Shown here: positions 8,043-17,932 of the stretch, one piece after another
Position numbering within the stretch: position 1 is the stretch's first letter
Layout of the letters: each line of letters opens with the position of its first letter
Assembly: GCF_024281235.1 (NCBI RefSeq)
Contig: NZ_JAHWXY010000011.1
Coordinates: forward strand, 1-64,000
DNA from: Shinella daejeonensis
GTDB taxonomy: Bacteria; Pseudomonadota; Alphaproteobacteria; Rhizobiales; Rhizobiaceae
Direction: 5' to 3'
DNA: 64,000 nucleotides
Notes under the pieces: generated by a model
What the model was told of the DNA's origin: nothing
Databases searched by the model: none
Seen by the model: only the letters and a program-made list of their open reading frames with translations
Translations under genes and position numbers: made by a program

Positions 8043-10391
8043 ATGGCGGACGCGCAACGAGGACGCGCAGCCGACGGACGGATTCGGCTCAAGTTTCCAG
8101 GCGCTGCGGCGTTGGAAAGCGAGCTGACGGGACAGGCGCAGATTTTCGCCGGACCGGCGGCGCGGCATCTGTCGCGCGCCGAACCGGTGTTGAAACGATC
8201 GATACCGGTGCTGATCGTCGCCTTCCTTCTGGTGGTGGCCGTCTCACGCGTCATCGGCATCATGGTCGAGCACGAGCGGCAGGACACGAGCGTGCGCTAC
8301 GCCACGTCGCTGACCGCTCTTGCCGTCGACGCCCTTTTCGCCGCACCGGAAATCCCCGGCTTCAAGACGGCGGACCGGCGTCAGGTGGAAACGGCGCTGG
8401 GCAGCCGCCTTCCCCAGGATCGCCTGCAACCCGGCGGGCTGGTGCTTTTCGTGGAAGAGAAAGGCCGCGTCTTCGGCGCATCGCTGGCGGGCGCCGGCTA
8501 TGTCGGCATGTCACTGGCGCGTTTTGCGCCGGAACTGGCCGCCATGCAGTATTTCGGCGAGCCGGGCGGCGTGACGCGCACGGGCATCGGCGGACAGGAC
8601 TACTACGTCTCGCTGGTGCAGCGGCCGGACCGGTCGGGTTTCATCGTCGTCGCCAATCCTCTCGGCCATCTCGCGGCGATGTGGCGCGACGAGATCGCCC
8701 TCAACGTCACGCTGTTTTCCGGCATATCGGCGATCCTGCTCGTCGTCCTCTATGCCTATTACATCCAGGCGAAACGGGCGCGCGACGCCGATTCCATCTT
8801 CGCCGAATCCAACCTGCGGGTGGAAACCGCGCTCGCCCGCGGGCGTTGCGGCCTCTGGGATTTCGATCTTTCCAGCCGGCGGCTGTTCTGGTCGCGCTCC
8901 ATGTACGAGATGCTCGGCATGCCGCCGCGCGAAAGCGTGCTGTCCTTCGGCGACGCGGCCCGCCTGATGCATCCCGACGACGACGGCATCTATCAGGTGG
9001 CGCGCGCCGTGGCGCGCGGCGAGGCGCGGCAGATCGACCAGGTCATCCGCATGCGCCACGCGGAGGGCCATTACGTCTGGCTGCGCGCCCGCGCCCAGCT
9101 CATCCGCATGGGATCGGGCCGCATGCACATGATCGGCATCGCCATGGACGTGACGGAGCAGCACCGCCTCGCCCAGCGCTATCAGGAGGCCGACCAGCGG
9201 CTGGCCGACGCCATCGAAAGCACCTCGGAAGCCTTCGTTCTCTGGGACAAGAGCGATCGGCTCGTCATGTGCAACGCCCATTACCAGCAAGCCTACGGCC
9301 TGCCCGACGAGGTTCTGGTGCCCGGTACGGAGCGTCTGGTGGTGCATGCGGCGGCCGCCAAGCCGGTGATCGAGCGCCGGGTGGCCGACGCCGATGGCTC
9401 CGGCATTTCCCAGACGCTCGAGGTGAAGCTTGCCGACGAGCGCTGGTTGCAGATCAACGAGCGGCGCACCCGCGACGGCGGCGTGGTCTCCGTCGGCACG
9501 AATATCACCATGATGAAGCGTCATCAGGCGCGGCTGCGCGAATCCGAACGCCGCCTGATGGCGACCATCGGCGATCTCTCGGCCTCGCGCGCGACGCTGG
9601 AGCAGCAGAAGGCGGAGCTTTCGGTCGCCAACGCCAATTATCTCGCGGAGAAAGACCGCGCCGAAGCGGCCAATCGCGCCAAATCGGAATTTCTCGCCAA
9701 TATGTCGCATGAGTTGCGAACCCCGCTCAACGCCATCCTCGGCTTCTCGGAAATCCTGCAAAACCAGATGTTCGGCCCGATCGGATCGGAGAAATACCGC
9801 GAGTATTCCTGCGATATCCACGAGAGCGGCAAACATCTGCTCAACGTCATCAACGATATTCTCGACATGTCGAAGATCGAGGCCGGCCACATGCGCATCA
9901 GTTGCGAGACGGTCGATCTCGCGCCGCTGATCGACGAGGCGCTGCGCCTGACGATGCTTCAGGCCGAAAAGAAGAAGATCACCGTGCGGCAGGATTGCAT
10001 GTCGACGCTGCCGCTCACCGCCGATCGGCGCGCCATGAAGCAGATCCTGCTCAACCTGCTGTCGAACGCCATCAAGTTCACCAACGGCAACGGCGAGGTC
10101 CGCGTGCGCGCCCGCAAGATCGGCGGCGCCGTGACCCTCACCATCGCCGACACCGGCATCGGCATCCCGAAATCCGCGATGCAGAAGATCGGCCAGCCTT
10201 TCGAGCAGGTGCAGAGCCAATACGCCAAGAGCAAGGGAGGCTCCGGTCTGGGGCTGGCCATATCGCGCTCGCTCACCCGGCTGCACGGCGGGCGGATGCG
10301 CATCCATTCCGTCGAAGGCAGCGGAACGATCATTTCGGTGCGGATCCCGGATCGCGGCCTCGCCGCGGCGCAGGACCGGCCGGCGGCTTGA
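8043..10391 (+). CDS. pleC: PleC-like PAS sensor histidine kinase/phosphatase
   Basis: Membrane histidine kinase of 782 residues. Transmembrane segments at about 53-74 and 222-242 flank a periplasmic sensor region. PAS-type domains follow between about 255 and 500, then a coiled linker and the HisKA domain with MSHELRTPLN, phospho-acceptor His556. The HATPase domain carries DTGIGIP and GGSGLGLAI. The architecture and the pepN-pleC-glnE order fit PleC, which controls DivK phosphorylation and so CtrA activity during the polar cell cycle. Closely related PdhS-family kinases (DivJ, PdhS) are the main alternative. The gene converges on glnE, with stops only 12 bases apart. A near-consensus CtrA box lies upstream. 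Confidence 0.75.
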   Translation: MADAQRGRAADGRIRLKFPGAAALESELTGQAQIFAGPAARHLSRAEPVLKRSIPVLIVAFLLVVAVSRVIGIMVEHERQDTSVRYATSLTALAVDALFAAPEIPGFKTADRRQVETALGSRLPQDRLQPGGLVLFVEEKGRVFGASLAGAGYVGMSLARFAPELAAMQYFGEPGGVTRTGIGGQDYYVSLVQRPDRSGFIVVANPLGHLAAMWRDEIALNVTLFSGISAILLVVLYAYYIQAKRARDADSIFAESNLRVETALARGRCGLWDFDLSSRRLFWSRSMYEMLGMPPRESVLSFGDAARLMHPDDDGIYQVARAVARGEARQIDQVIRMRHAEGHYVWLRARAQLIRMGSGRMHMIGIAMDVTEQHRLAQRYQEADQRLADAIESTSEAFVLWDKSDRLVMCNAHYQQAYGLPDEVLVPGTERLVVHAAAAKPVIERRVADADGSGISQTLEVKLADERWLQINERRTRDGGVVSVGTNITMMKRHQARLRESERRLMATIGDLSASRATLEQQKAELSVANANYLAEKDRAEAANRAKSEFLANMSHELRTPLNAILGFSEILQNQMFGPIGSEKYREYSCDIHESGKHLLNVINDILDMSKIEAGHMRISCETVDLAPLIDEALRLTMLQAEKKKITVRQDCMSTLPLTADRRAMKQILLNLLSNAIKFTNGNGEVRVRARKIGGAVTLTIADTGIGIPKSAMQKIGQPFEQVQSQYAKSKGGSGLGLAISRSLTRLHGGRMRIHSVEGSGTIISVRIPDRGLAAAQDRPAA

Positions 10392-10403
10392 CGGGAACCG
10401 CCG

Positions 10404-13361
10404 TCAGGGCTTGAGCGTCGCCTGAAAGATCTTCCGCACCGCACGCGACAGCCGGCGGATTTCCGCTTCGAGCGTGCGCAGGTCCGGGCATTCCCCCGCC
10501 CGGCAGACGAGGTCGATCAGGCCGGCCGGCGCTTCCTTCGGATCGAAGCCGCCATCCACGCACAGCCGGACGATCTGCGAAATCTCCGTGTAAAGGGCGA
10601 GCGCCCGCAAAACCGTATCGCGATCGTTCGGGTCCATCAGCGCATCGCCGAGCGCGGCCAGAAGTTCGCCGGTCGGCATGGCGCCCTGCGGCTGCGGCGC
10701 ATCCTTCGCCGGCGCGATCAGCGCCAGGAACTGGGCGATGAACTCGATGTCGATCAGCCCGCCCGCGATCAGCTTCAGGTCCCAGATATCCTTCGGCGGC
10801 TTTTCCTGCTCGATCAGTTCCCGCATCTCGGCGACGTCCCGGGCGATGGCGGCCGGGTCGCGCTTGCGGGCCAGCACGGAGCGGAAGATCTCGTCGGCCT
10901 GCCGGCGCAGGCTTTCGTCGCCGCAGATGACGCGCGCGCGCGTCAGCGCCATATGCTCCCAGGTCCAGGCTTCTTCGGCCTGATAGCGGGCGAAAGAGGT
11001 GATGCGGGTCGCCACCGGTCCCTTGTTGCCCGAGGGGCGAAGCCGCATGTCGACCTCGTAGAGCACCCCTTCGGCCATCGGCGCGGAGAGCGCTGCGATC
11101 AGGCGCTGGGTGAGCCGGGTGAAATAGCGCGTCGTGTCGAGCGGCTTCGGGCCATCGGATTCCGGCATGTCACCGTCATGGTCGTAAAGCAGGATGAGGT
11201 CGATGTCGGAACCGGCGGTCAGCTCGAAGCTGCCGAGCTTGCCCATGCCGACTAGCGCCACCCGACCGCCGGGGATTTTGCCGTGCGCCGCCTCGATTTC
11301 CAGAAGCACCGCTTTCAGCGCGGCGTCGAGAATGAGGTCGGCGACATGGGTAAAGGCGCGGGCCGCCTGCTTTCCCGTAATTGCGCCGGTCAAAAGCCGG
11401 ATACCGATGAGAAAACGCTGTTCGGCGGCGATGATGCGCAGCCGGTCGAGGATTTCCTCATAGTCGCGCGTCCCGGAGAGGAAACCGTCGATACGTTCGG
11501 ACAGGTAGGCCCGGGTCGGCAGTTCGGCAAGCAGGCCCGGATCGAGCATGCCGTCGAAAACATGAGGCTTTGCGGCGATCACCTCGGCAAGGCGCGGGGC
11601 CGACGACATGATGTTGACGATCAGGGACAGGAGCGCCGGATTGTTGCCGATGAGCGAGAAGAGCTGGATGCCCGCCGGCAGGCCGGAGATGAAGCTGTCG
11701 AAGCGAAGCAACGCCTCGTCCGCCCGCTTGCTGCTGCCGAAGACACGCAGCAGTTCCGGCGTCAGTTCGGTCAGCCGCTCGCGCGCCTCGACGGATTGCG
11801 TCGCACGATAGCGGCCGTAATGCCAGGTGCGGATGGTGCGGGAAATATCGGCGGGGCGCTCGAAGCCGAGGCGCTTCAGCGTTTCCAGCGTGTCGGGGTC
11901 GTCGTTCTGGCCGGTGAAGACGAGATTGCCCGTCTCGCTGGACAGTTTCGTCTCCTGTTCGAACAGCGCGCCATAGCGCCGTTCGACCGTTTTCAGCACG
12001 GCGACGAGGCTTGCCGAAAAGGCCGCGGTATCGGCAAAGCCCATCATGAAGGCGATGCGCTTCAGCTCGGCTTCCGTCTCCGGCAGCACGTGGGTCTGCT
12101 CGTCGCGGACCATCTGCACGCGATGCTCGACATCGCGCAGGAACCAGTAGGCGTCGCCGAGTTCGCCGGCCGTGGCCTCGTCGATCCAGCCCGCCTTCGC
12201 CAGCGCCTCCAGCATCGGCTCGGTCGCGCGCAGCCGCAGGGCCGGCATGCGGCCGCCGGCGATCAGCTGCTGGGTCTGGACGAAGAACTCGATTTCCCGG
12301 ATGCCGCCGCGCCCGAGCTTGACGTTATGCCCCTTCACCGCGATTTCGCCGTGCCCCTTGTGGACATGGATCTGCCGCTTGATCGAATGGATGTCCGAAA
12401 TGGCGGCATAATCGAGATATTTCCGGAAGACGAAAGGCACCAGCCCCTTGAGGAAGGCCTCGCCGGCGGCAAGATCGCCGGCCACCGGCCGGGCCTTGAT
12501 GAAGGCGGCGCGCTCCCAGTTCTGCCCGCGGCTTTCGTAATAGATCATGGCCGAATCGACGGAGATGGCGAGCGGCGTCGCGCCGGGATCCGGCCGCAGC
12601 CGGAGATCCGTGCGGAAGACATAGCCATCCACCGTGCGCTCCTGCATGATGCGGATAAGACGGCGGATCAGCCGTGAATAGGTGTCGACGGCTTCCAGCG
12701 GATCGGCGAGAACCCCCGCCATCGGATCGAAGAAGACGACGAGATCGATATCGGAAGAATAATTGAGCTCGAAGGCCCCGAGCTTGCCCATGCCGAGCAC
12801 CACCAGACCCGATCCGCTGCCGGGACGCGCCGGGTCGGGCAGCGTCAGCTTGCCGCTTTCATGCGCCGAAAGCAGCAGGTGGTCGATGGCGGCGCTGGCG
12901 GCGGCCTCCGCCAGTCCGGTGAGAAGCCGCGTCGTGCGGCGCGCGTCGAAAAGGCGGGCGAGATCGCCAAGCGCCAGGAGAAAGGCCACCTCGCGTTTGG
13001 CGACCCGCAGCCGGCTCATCAGTTGCGCCTCGCTGACCGCGCCGTCCTTTTCCGCCGGTTTCCACGCCGTGCGGGCAGCGTCGATCGCCGTCTCCACGGC
13101 CGGCAGGATCGGCGCGTCGAGCGCGCGGACAAGCAAGTCAGGATCGATCCGGGCGGTATCGCGCAGATAGGGCGAGAGCGTGAGAGCGGCGACGATGAAA
13201 TCCTTGAGCGCGTTTTCGCCTGCCAGAAGGCGCGCGATGGCCGGATGCTCGCGGCCCCAGTCCCTGAGGTCGGAGAGGACGGATTTTGCTTCCGTCTGGT
13301 TCAACGCGCGGATCGGATTTTCCGAAAGATCGGCAAGACGCATCGTATCCGTCACGCTCAT
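10404..13361 (-). CDS. glnE: Bifunctional glutamine synthetase adenylyltransferase/deadenylylase
   Basis: The 985-residue protein has the normal GlnE length. Two nucleotidyltransferase modules are visible, each with a GMGKLGxFEL...SDIDL signature, near residues 190-215 (de-adenylylating half) and 705-725 (adenylylating half). Each is followed by the GlnD-like helical domain; GRGGIREIEFFVQ lies in the first half. The enzyme adjusts glutamine synthetase activity to nitrogen status in response to PII. The frame is uninterrupted. The next gene downstream on the same strand is absent because pleC converges on it. Confidence 0.97.
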   Translation of the reverse strand: MSVTDTMRLADLSENPIRALNQTEAKSVLSDLRDWGREHPAIARLLAGENALKDFIVAALTLSPYLRDTARIDPDLLVRALDAPILPAVETAIDAARTAWKPAEKDGAVSEAQLMSRLRVAKREVAFLLALGDLARLFDARRTTRLLTGLAEAAASAAIDHLLLSAHESGKLTLPDPARPGSGSGLVVLGMGKLGAFELNYSSDIDLVVFFDPMAGVLADPLEAVDTYSRLIRRLIRIMQERTVDGYVFRTDLRLRPDPGATPLAISVDSAMIYYESRGQNWERAAFIKARPVAGDLAAGEAFLKGLVPFVFRKYLDYAAISDIHSIKRQIHVHKGHGEIAVKGHNVKLGRGGIREIEFFVQTQQLIAGGRMPALRLRATEPMLEALAKAGWIDEATAGELGDAYWFLRDVEHRVQMVRDEQTHVLPETEAELKRIAFMMGFADTAAFSASLVAVLKTVERRYGALFEQETKLSSETGNLVFTGQNDDPDTLETLKRLGFERPADISRTIRTWHYGRYRATQSVEARERLTELTPELLRVFGSSKRADEALLRFDSFISGLPAGIQLFSLIGNNPALLSLIVNIMSSAPRLAEVIAAKPHVFDGMLDPGLLAELPTRAYLSERIDGFLSGTRDYEEILDRLRIIAAEQRFLIGIRLLTGAITGKQAARAFTHVADLILDAALKAVLLEIEAAHGKIPGGRVALVGMGKLGSFELTAGSDIDLILLYDHDGDMPESDGPKPLDTTRYFTRLTQRLIAALSAPMAEGVLYEVDMRLRPSGNKGPVATRITSFARYQAEEAWTWEHMALTRARVICGDESLRRQADEIFRSVLARKRDPAAIARDVAEMRELIEQEKPPKDIWDLKLIAGGLIDIEFIAQFLALIAPAKDAPQPQGAMPTGELLAALGDALMDPNDRDTVLRALALYTEISQIVRLCVDGGFDPKEAPAGLIDLVCRAGECPDLRTLEAEIRRLSRAVRKIFQATLKP

Positions 13362-13417
13362 GGGGCCTCCTCGCCGCGCCGGTCCGCCCTTTCGCGACCC
13401 GGAGGATGCGAGATGTA

Positions 13418-14863
13418 TCAGTCCGCGCCGGCCGGGAAAACCATCCTGACCGTCAGCCCCCGATTGTTTTCCCGCGCTGGATGGCTGGCTTCCAGTTCGA
13501 GGTGGCCGCCATGCATTTCCATCACCGCGCCGACGAGGGAGAGACCGAGGCCGGTTCCCGGCTTCGAGCGGCTCTCGTCGAGGCGGACGAAGCGCTTCAC
13601 CACCTCCTCGCGCTTGTCGTCGGGAATGCCCGGACCGCTATCGGAAACGGAAAGCGAAACCGCGCCGTCGTCACGGCCGAGCGTGACCCGGATTTCCGCC
13701 TCGCCGCCGCTTCCTTCCGCATATTTGATCGCATTGTCGATGAGATTGCCGAGCGCCTGGCCGACCAGTTCGCGATTGCCCCGCACCAAAATGCCGTCGG
13801 CGATATCGCAGGTGACGCGCAGGCCGCAATCCTCGGCGACCGGTTCGTAAAGCTCGACCCCGTCGCGGGCGATGTCGCTGAGGTCGATGGGGCTCATTTC
13901 CGCCGGCGCCTGCCCGGCCTCCACACGCGAGATCATCAAAAGCGCGTTGAAGGTGCGGATCAGCTGATCGGACTCGCCGATGACCTCCTCCAGCGCCGCG
14001 CGATAATCGGCGGGCGTCTCGCCGCCGCCAAGCGCGGCTTCCGCCTTGTTGCGCAGCCGTGTCAGCGGCGTCTTCAGGTCGTGGGCGATATTGTCGGACA
14101 CCTGCTTCAGCCCCTCGTCGAGCTTCTCGATCCGGCCCAGCATGGTGTTGAGCGATTCGGAGAGCCGGTCGAATTCGTCGCCGGACCCGCTCGCCGGCAG
14201 GCGTTGCGAAAGATCGCCGGCCATGATGCGCTGGCTTGCTCCGGACATGCGATCCATGCGCTTCAGCGCGTTGCGGCCGATGAGATACCAGATGACGAGC
14301 GCTCCGACGCCCATGACGCCGAGCGCCACCATCAGCGCCTGACGCACCAGCACGCGGAAGTGCTCCGGCTCGCCGAGATCGCGGCCGACGAGGAGACGCA
14401 GCCCGTTGGGCAGCACCACCACCTGCGCGCGCGCCATGTGACGCTCGCGGCTGCCCTCCTCCAGGAACCGCTGATAGCGGAACGGCGTCTCGGTCCAGCC
14501 CTCGTTGTCGAGCACCCCCGGTTGCAGGGCGAGCACATTGCCGGCGAGCACTTCTCCCGTGGGGCTTGCGATGATGTAGAGATTGGCGCCCGGCTGGCGC
14601 GACCGGCGCTCGAGCGTCCGCAACAGGCCGTTCATGCCGTTTTTATCGAAGATATTCTCGATGCCGGCCACCTCGGTGGTCACGGCGTCGCGCATCTGCT
14701 GCGCCAGCAGACCTTCGGACATGGAGCTGACGTAGAACACGAGAAAGGCTGCGCAAAGCGCGAAAAGCAGCAGATAGAGCGCCGAAAGGCGCACCGCCGT
14801 CGTGCGATAGAGCGCTGTCATCCTGCCGAGCAATCCAGGCATCCGCTCAGCCCGCCGCCTCAT
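13418..14863 (-). CDS. HAMP-containing sensor histidine kinase
   Basis: Histidine kinase of 481 residues with transmembrane segments near 25-47 and 175-197 around a periplasmic domain, a HAMP linker, HisKA with IAHDLKTPLTRL (His261) and an HATPase with DSGPGIPDD and GTGLGLSLV. It pairs with the response regulator immediately upstream, whose stop overlaps this start by 17 bases. Starts at 14842 (MPGLLGR) or 14821 (MTALYR) are also plausible. The pair sits between glnE and degP, so it may sense envelope conditions, but no ligand can be inferred. No known name is assigned. Confidence 0.88.
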   Translation of the reverse strand: MRRRAERMPGLLGRMTALYRTTAVRLSALYLLLFALCAAFLVFYVSSMSEGLLAQQMRDAVTTEVAGIENIFDKNGMNGLLRTLERRSRQPGANLYIIASPTGEVLAGNVLALQPGVLDNEGWTETPFRYQRFLEEGSRERHMARAQVVVLPNGLRLLVGRDLGEPEHFRVLVRQALMVALGVMGVGALVIWYLIGRNALKRMDRMSGASQRIMAGDLSQRLPASGSGDEFDRLSESLNTMLGRIEKLDEGLKQVSDNIAHDLKTPLTRLRNKAEAALGGGETPADYRAALEEVIGESDQLIRTFNALLMISRVEAGQAPAEMSPIDLSDIARDGVELYEPVAEDCGLRVTCDIADGILVRGNRELVGQALGNLIDNAIKYAEGSGGEAEIRVTLGRDDGAVSLSVSDSGPGIPDDKREEVVKRFVRLDESRSKPGTGLGLSLVGAVMEMHGGHLELEASHPARENNRGLTVRMVFPAGAD

Positions 14864-15530
14864 CCTTCATCATGTAACCCGCGCCGCGCACGGTGCGCAG
14901 CAGCGGCTGGTCGAAATCCTTCTCGATTTTCGAGCGCAGCCGCGAGACATGAACGTCGATGACGTTGGTCTGGGGATCGAAATGGTAATCCCAGACGTTT
15001 TCGAGCAACATGGTGCGGGTCACCACCTGACCCGCGTTCTTCATCAGATATTCCAGCAGCCGGAATTCGCGCGGCTGCAAGGGGATCTCCCGGCCGGCGC
15101 GCTTGACCGTATGGGAGAGCCGGTCCAGTTCCAGATCGCCGACGCGATAGACCATGTCCTGTTCGGGCGTTCCCTTGCGCCGGCCGAGCACCTCGATGCG
15201 CGCAAGCAGTTCACTGAACGCGTAGGGCTTCGGCAGATAATCGTCGCCGCCGGCGCGAAGTCCGGTCACCCGGTCGTCCACCTGGCCGAGCGCCGAAAGA
15301 ATAAGAACCGGCGTGTGGATGTTGCGGGCGCGAAGTTCCGAAATCAGCGACAGGCCGTCGCGGCGCGGCAGCATGCGGTCGACGACGAGCACGTCGTAGC
15401 TGTTCTCGGTGGCCAGGAAGAGGCCGCTCTCGCCGTCGCTTGCGTGATCGAGCACGATGCCGGCCTCGCGAAACGCCTTGGCCAGATAGGCCGCCGCTTC
15501 CAGATCGTCTTCAACAATCAGTATCTTCAT
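14847..15530 (-). CDS. OmpR/PhoB-family response regulator
   Basis: Protein of 227 residues: receiver domain (1-115) with acidic pocket EDD at 7-9, phospho-acceptor Asp51 in VVDRMLP and conserved KPYAF near 105, then a winged-helix DNA-binding domain (130-222) with LQPREFRLLEYL and RTVRGAGYMM. It is the partner of the overlapping histidine kinase. The ATG at 15530 gives the canonical MKILIVEDD start. A RIME-like repeat begins only 14 bases upstream, so the promoter must lie in or beyond the repeat. Confidence 0.92.
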   Translation of the reverse strand: MKILIVEDDLEAAAYLAKAFREAGIVLDHASDGESGLFLATENSYDVLVVDRMLPRRDGLSLISELRARNIHTPVLILSALGQVDDRVTGLRAGGDDYLPKPYAFSELLARIEVLGRRKGTPEQDMVYRVGDLELDRLSHTVKRAGREIPLQPREFRLLEYLMKNAGQVVTRTMLLENVWDYHFDPQTNVIDVHVSRLRSKIEKDFDQPLLRTVRGAGYMMKDEAAG

Positions 15531-15543
15531 AGCGTGAACCCTA

Positions 15544-15645
15544 GCGCATTTCCGGAAAAAGTGCGAAGCGGTTTTCCGCCCGGAAATGCGTAAAAACAAA
15601 GGCTTGGATCGTTTCACCGATTCTGCGAAAACCGGAACCGCTCTG
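15544..15645. repeat. RIME1-like repeat, copy A
   Basis: About 102 bases with two imperfect palindromes: GCATTTCCGG pairing with CCGGAAATGC, then GATCGTTTC pairing with GGAACCGCTC less perfectly. It matches copies at 24250, 46398, 58873 and 59384. The unit resembles the rhizobial RIME1 intergenic mosaic element. It sits directly upstream of the response regulator. Confidence 0.8.
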
Positions 15646-15648
15646 GCG

Positions 15649-15683
15649 CAGGGCGCGGCGCGCGGGAACGGAGCCGCGCCCTG
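15649..15683. repeat. Perfect 11-bp inverted repeat
   Basis: CAGGGCGCGGC at 15649-15659 pairs with GCCGCGCCCTG at 15673-15683 over a 13-base loop. A short TTT follows on the plus strand only. It lies between copy A of the repeat and the degP terminator and has no gene it obviously serves. Confidence 0.5.
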
Positions 15684-15729
15684 TTTCCAAGCGGCGGCGC
15701 GCCTTGCGCCTGCAAAAAGCCGCCCTTGT

Positions 15730-15769
15730 AAAAAAGAGCGCCGCGAGATCCACGGATCCCACGGCGCTC
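15730..15769 (-). terminator. Intrinsic terminator of degP
   Basis: Read on the minus strand, GAGCGCCG pairs perfectly with CGGCGCTC around an 18-base loop and is followed at once by six Ts. It lies 20 bases past the degP stop, the expected place. Confidence 0.85.
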
Positions 15770-15788
15770 CGGCATTCGGCGGGGCCGG

Positions 15789-17354
15789 TCAGCCCTCGTC
15801 GATGGGCAGCGCGAGGAAGCGGCTGCCGTCACCGGTCTCGATCTGGAACAGCGCCTTGGAGCGGCCGTCCTTGCGGGCGCTGTCGATCACCGACATCACA
15901 TCGTCTGCGGATGATACCGGCTGGTTGTTGACGGTCGCGATCCGGTCTCCGCTGCGAAGGCCCCGCACGCCGGCTTCGGAGTCGGGATCGACCGAGGATA
16001 CGACCAGCCCTTCGTCGGACGGCGTAACCGCGATGCCGAGATCGGCGAGCGCCTGTTCACCGTTGTCGTCCGGCTGTACCTGCTCGTCACCGGTGGAGGC
16101 CTCGATCTGTTCGCCGGCCAGCGTCCCGATCTCGACCTTCACGGTCTGCGACTTGCCATCGCGCCAGAGGACGACGTCGACGTCCGTTCCGGGCTTGATG
16201 TCGGCGACGCGGCGGGCGAGATCGCGCGGGCTCTTCACCGGCTCGCCTTCGAGCGCGGTTATCACGTCGCCCTTCTTGATCCCGGCCTTGGCGCCGGGCG
16301 AATCGGCCTGCGGCTCGACGACCAGCGCGCCTGCGGCATCCGCAAGGCCGAGTGAATCGGCGATGTCGCGGGAGACGGGCTGGATCTGCACGCCGAGCCA
16401 GCCGCGGTCGACCTTGCCGTCCTTGATGAGTTCGGCGACGACGCCCTTGGCGACCGAGGACGGGATGGCGAAGGCGATGCCGACGTTGCCGCCCGACGGC
16501 GAGAAGATAGCGGTATTGATGCCGACCACTTCCCCGCTGAGGTTGAAGGTCGGGCCGCCGGAATTGCCGCGGTTCACCGCCGCGTCCACTTGCAGGTAGT
16601 CGTCATAGGGGCCGGAGCCGATATCGCGGCCGCGCGCCGAGATGATGCCGGCCGTGACCGTGCCGCCGAGGCCGAACGGATTGCCGACCGCCACGACCCA
16701 GTCGCCGACGCGGATCTTGTTATCGTCGGCAAAGCTGACATAGGTGAACTTGCGCTTGTCCTTCTCGTCGACCTTGAGGACGGCGAGGTCCGTGCGGCTG
16801 TCCTTGCCGACGAGCGTGGCGCTCAGCTCCGTGCCGTCGTTCATGACGATGGTGAAGGCCGCGCCGTTGTTGACGACATGGTTGTTGGTGACGATGTAGC
16901 CGTCTTCGGAGATGAAGAAGCCGGAGCCTTGGGAGGTCGGGCGCAGGTGACCCTTGCGGTTGCGTCGCTCGCCGCGATCGCCGAAGCGCCGGTTCGGGCC
17001 GCGGTCGCCATGGAGTCCGTCCTGGCCGCCGAATTCACGGAAGAAACGCTTCAGGGGATGGTCGTCGGGCAGGTCGTCGAAGCCACGGCCGCCGAAATTG
17101 AAGCTGAAGTTGCGTTCGTCGCTCACCGGCTTGGCTTCCGACTGCACACGAACGGAAACGACCGCGGGTGAAACGGCGGCGACCACATCGGCGAAGCTCG
17201 CCACCTGCGGCGCGTCCACCGTCACGGCGTCGGCATAGCTGACGGCAACGCGCGCCGGAATGCCGGTCGCAAGCATCACGGCGGCAAGCCCGGCAACGGT
17301 CGTCGCTTTCAGGGCGGCCTTGTAACCGGGACGGAATGCGGGAATCTTGGACAT
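15789..17354 (-). CDS. degP: DegP/HtrA periplasmic serine protease
   Basis: Do-family protease-chaperone of 521 residues. A signal anchor (about 10-40) exports it to the periplasm. The trypsin-like domain has His in TNNHVV, Asp in SRTDLAVLKV and Ser in GNSGGPTF. Two PDZ domains follow (GxxVVEPQADSPGAKAGI and GLVVSSVDPDSEAG regions). A Gly/Arg-rich insert of charged residues between strand elements precedes the catalytic His. The ATG at 17354 has AGAAGG upstream. A strong terminator follows. The gene lies between a two-component pair and ccm genes, matching the order I recall in S. meliloti (degP1). Confidence 0.94.
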   Translation of the reverse strand: MSKIPAFRPGYKAALKATTVAGLAAVMLATGIPARVAVSYADAVTVDAPQVASFADVVAAVSPAVVSVRVQSEAKPVSDERNFSFNFGGRGFDDLPDDHPLKRFFREFGGQDGLHGDRGPNRRFGDRGERRNRKGHLRPTSQGSGFFISEDGYIVTNNHVVNNGAAFTIVMNDGTELSATLVGKDSRTDLAVLKVDEKDKRKFTYVSFADDNKIRVGDWVVAVGNPFGLGGTVTAGIISARGRDIGSGPYDDYLQVDAAVNRGNSGGPTFNLSGEVVGINTAIFSPSGGNVGIAFAIPSSVAKGVVAELIKDGKVDRGWLGVQIQPVSRDIADSLGLADAAGALVVEPQADSPGAKAGIKKGDVITALEGEPVKSPRDLARRVADIKPGTDVDVVLWRDGKSQTVKVEIGTLAGEQIEASTGDEQVQPDDNGEQALADLGIAVTPSDEGLVVSSVDPDSEAGVRGLRSGDRIATVNNQPVSSADDVMSVIDSARKDGRSKALFQIETGDGSRFLALPIDEG

Positions 17355-17473
17355 TCTGAGCACCTTCTCTTTGCTGCGTGGCCGTCGTGGCGGCCGATGC
17401 AAAAGAGATAGTACGCAAGACATTACCATGCACTGTCTGCACGATGAATTTTTGGTAATGTTGGCGCTGCCGG

Positions 17474-17932
17474 TTATTCGCCTTTCAGCGCCCGCTCCAG
17501 CTCCGCCTTCTCCGTCTCGGTCAGCGGGCTTCCGGCCGGCTGACCGGCGCGGCGGCGCACGAAGAGCGCCATCGCCGCAGCCCCCGCCAGAAACAGCACG
17601 AGCGGCGCGCCCCACAGAAGCAGCGTCTCGCCGCGCAGACGCGGATTGAGCAGCACGAATTCACCGTAGCGCGAAACGACGTAATCGATCACCGCCGCGT
17701 CGCTGTCGCCGCTCTTTAGCCGGTCGCGCACGAGAATCCGCAGGTCGCGGGCCAGCTCGGCGTTGGAGTCGTCGATCGACTGGTTCTGGCAGACCATGCA
17801 GCGCAATTCCGCCGAAAGCGCCCGGGCGCGGGCCTCCAGCGCCGGATCGTCGAGGACCTCGTCCGGATTGACCGCCAGCGCCGGCAGCGCCGCCAGCACG
17901 AAGGCCGCGGCGACGAGCAGACGGCGCATCAT
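17474..17932 (-). CDS. ccmH: Cytochrome c maturation protein CcmH (CycL)
   Basis: Protein of 152 residues. An N-terminal signal segment (about 3-20) is followed by the periplasmic domain with the redox motif LRCMVC (Cys45, Cys48), then a C-terminal transmembrane anchor near 105-125. CcmH reduces the cysteines of apocytochrome c before haem ligation by CcmF. Its ATG overlaps the ccmF stop as ATGA, so the two are translationally coupled. Last gene of the ccmI-E-F-H operon. Confidence 0.95.
   Translation of the reverse strand: MMRRLLVAAAFVLAALPALAVNPDEVLDDPALEARARALSAELRCMVCQNQSIDDSNAELARDLRILVRDRLKSGDSDAAVIDYVVSRYGEFVLLNPRLRGETLLLWGAPLVLFLAGAAAMALFVRRRAGQPAGSPLTETEKAELERALKGE

Noticed and set aside
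7844-9712. Plus-strand open frame overlapping pleC in another frame
   Set aside because: pleC has all kinase motifs; the overlapping frame is Arg/Gly-rich without domains.
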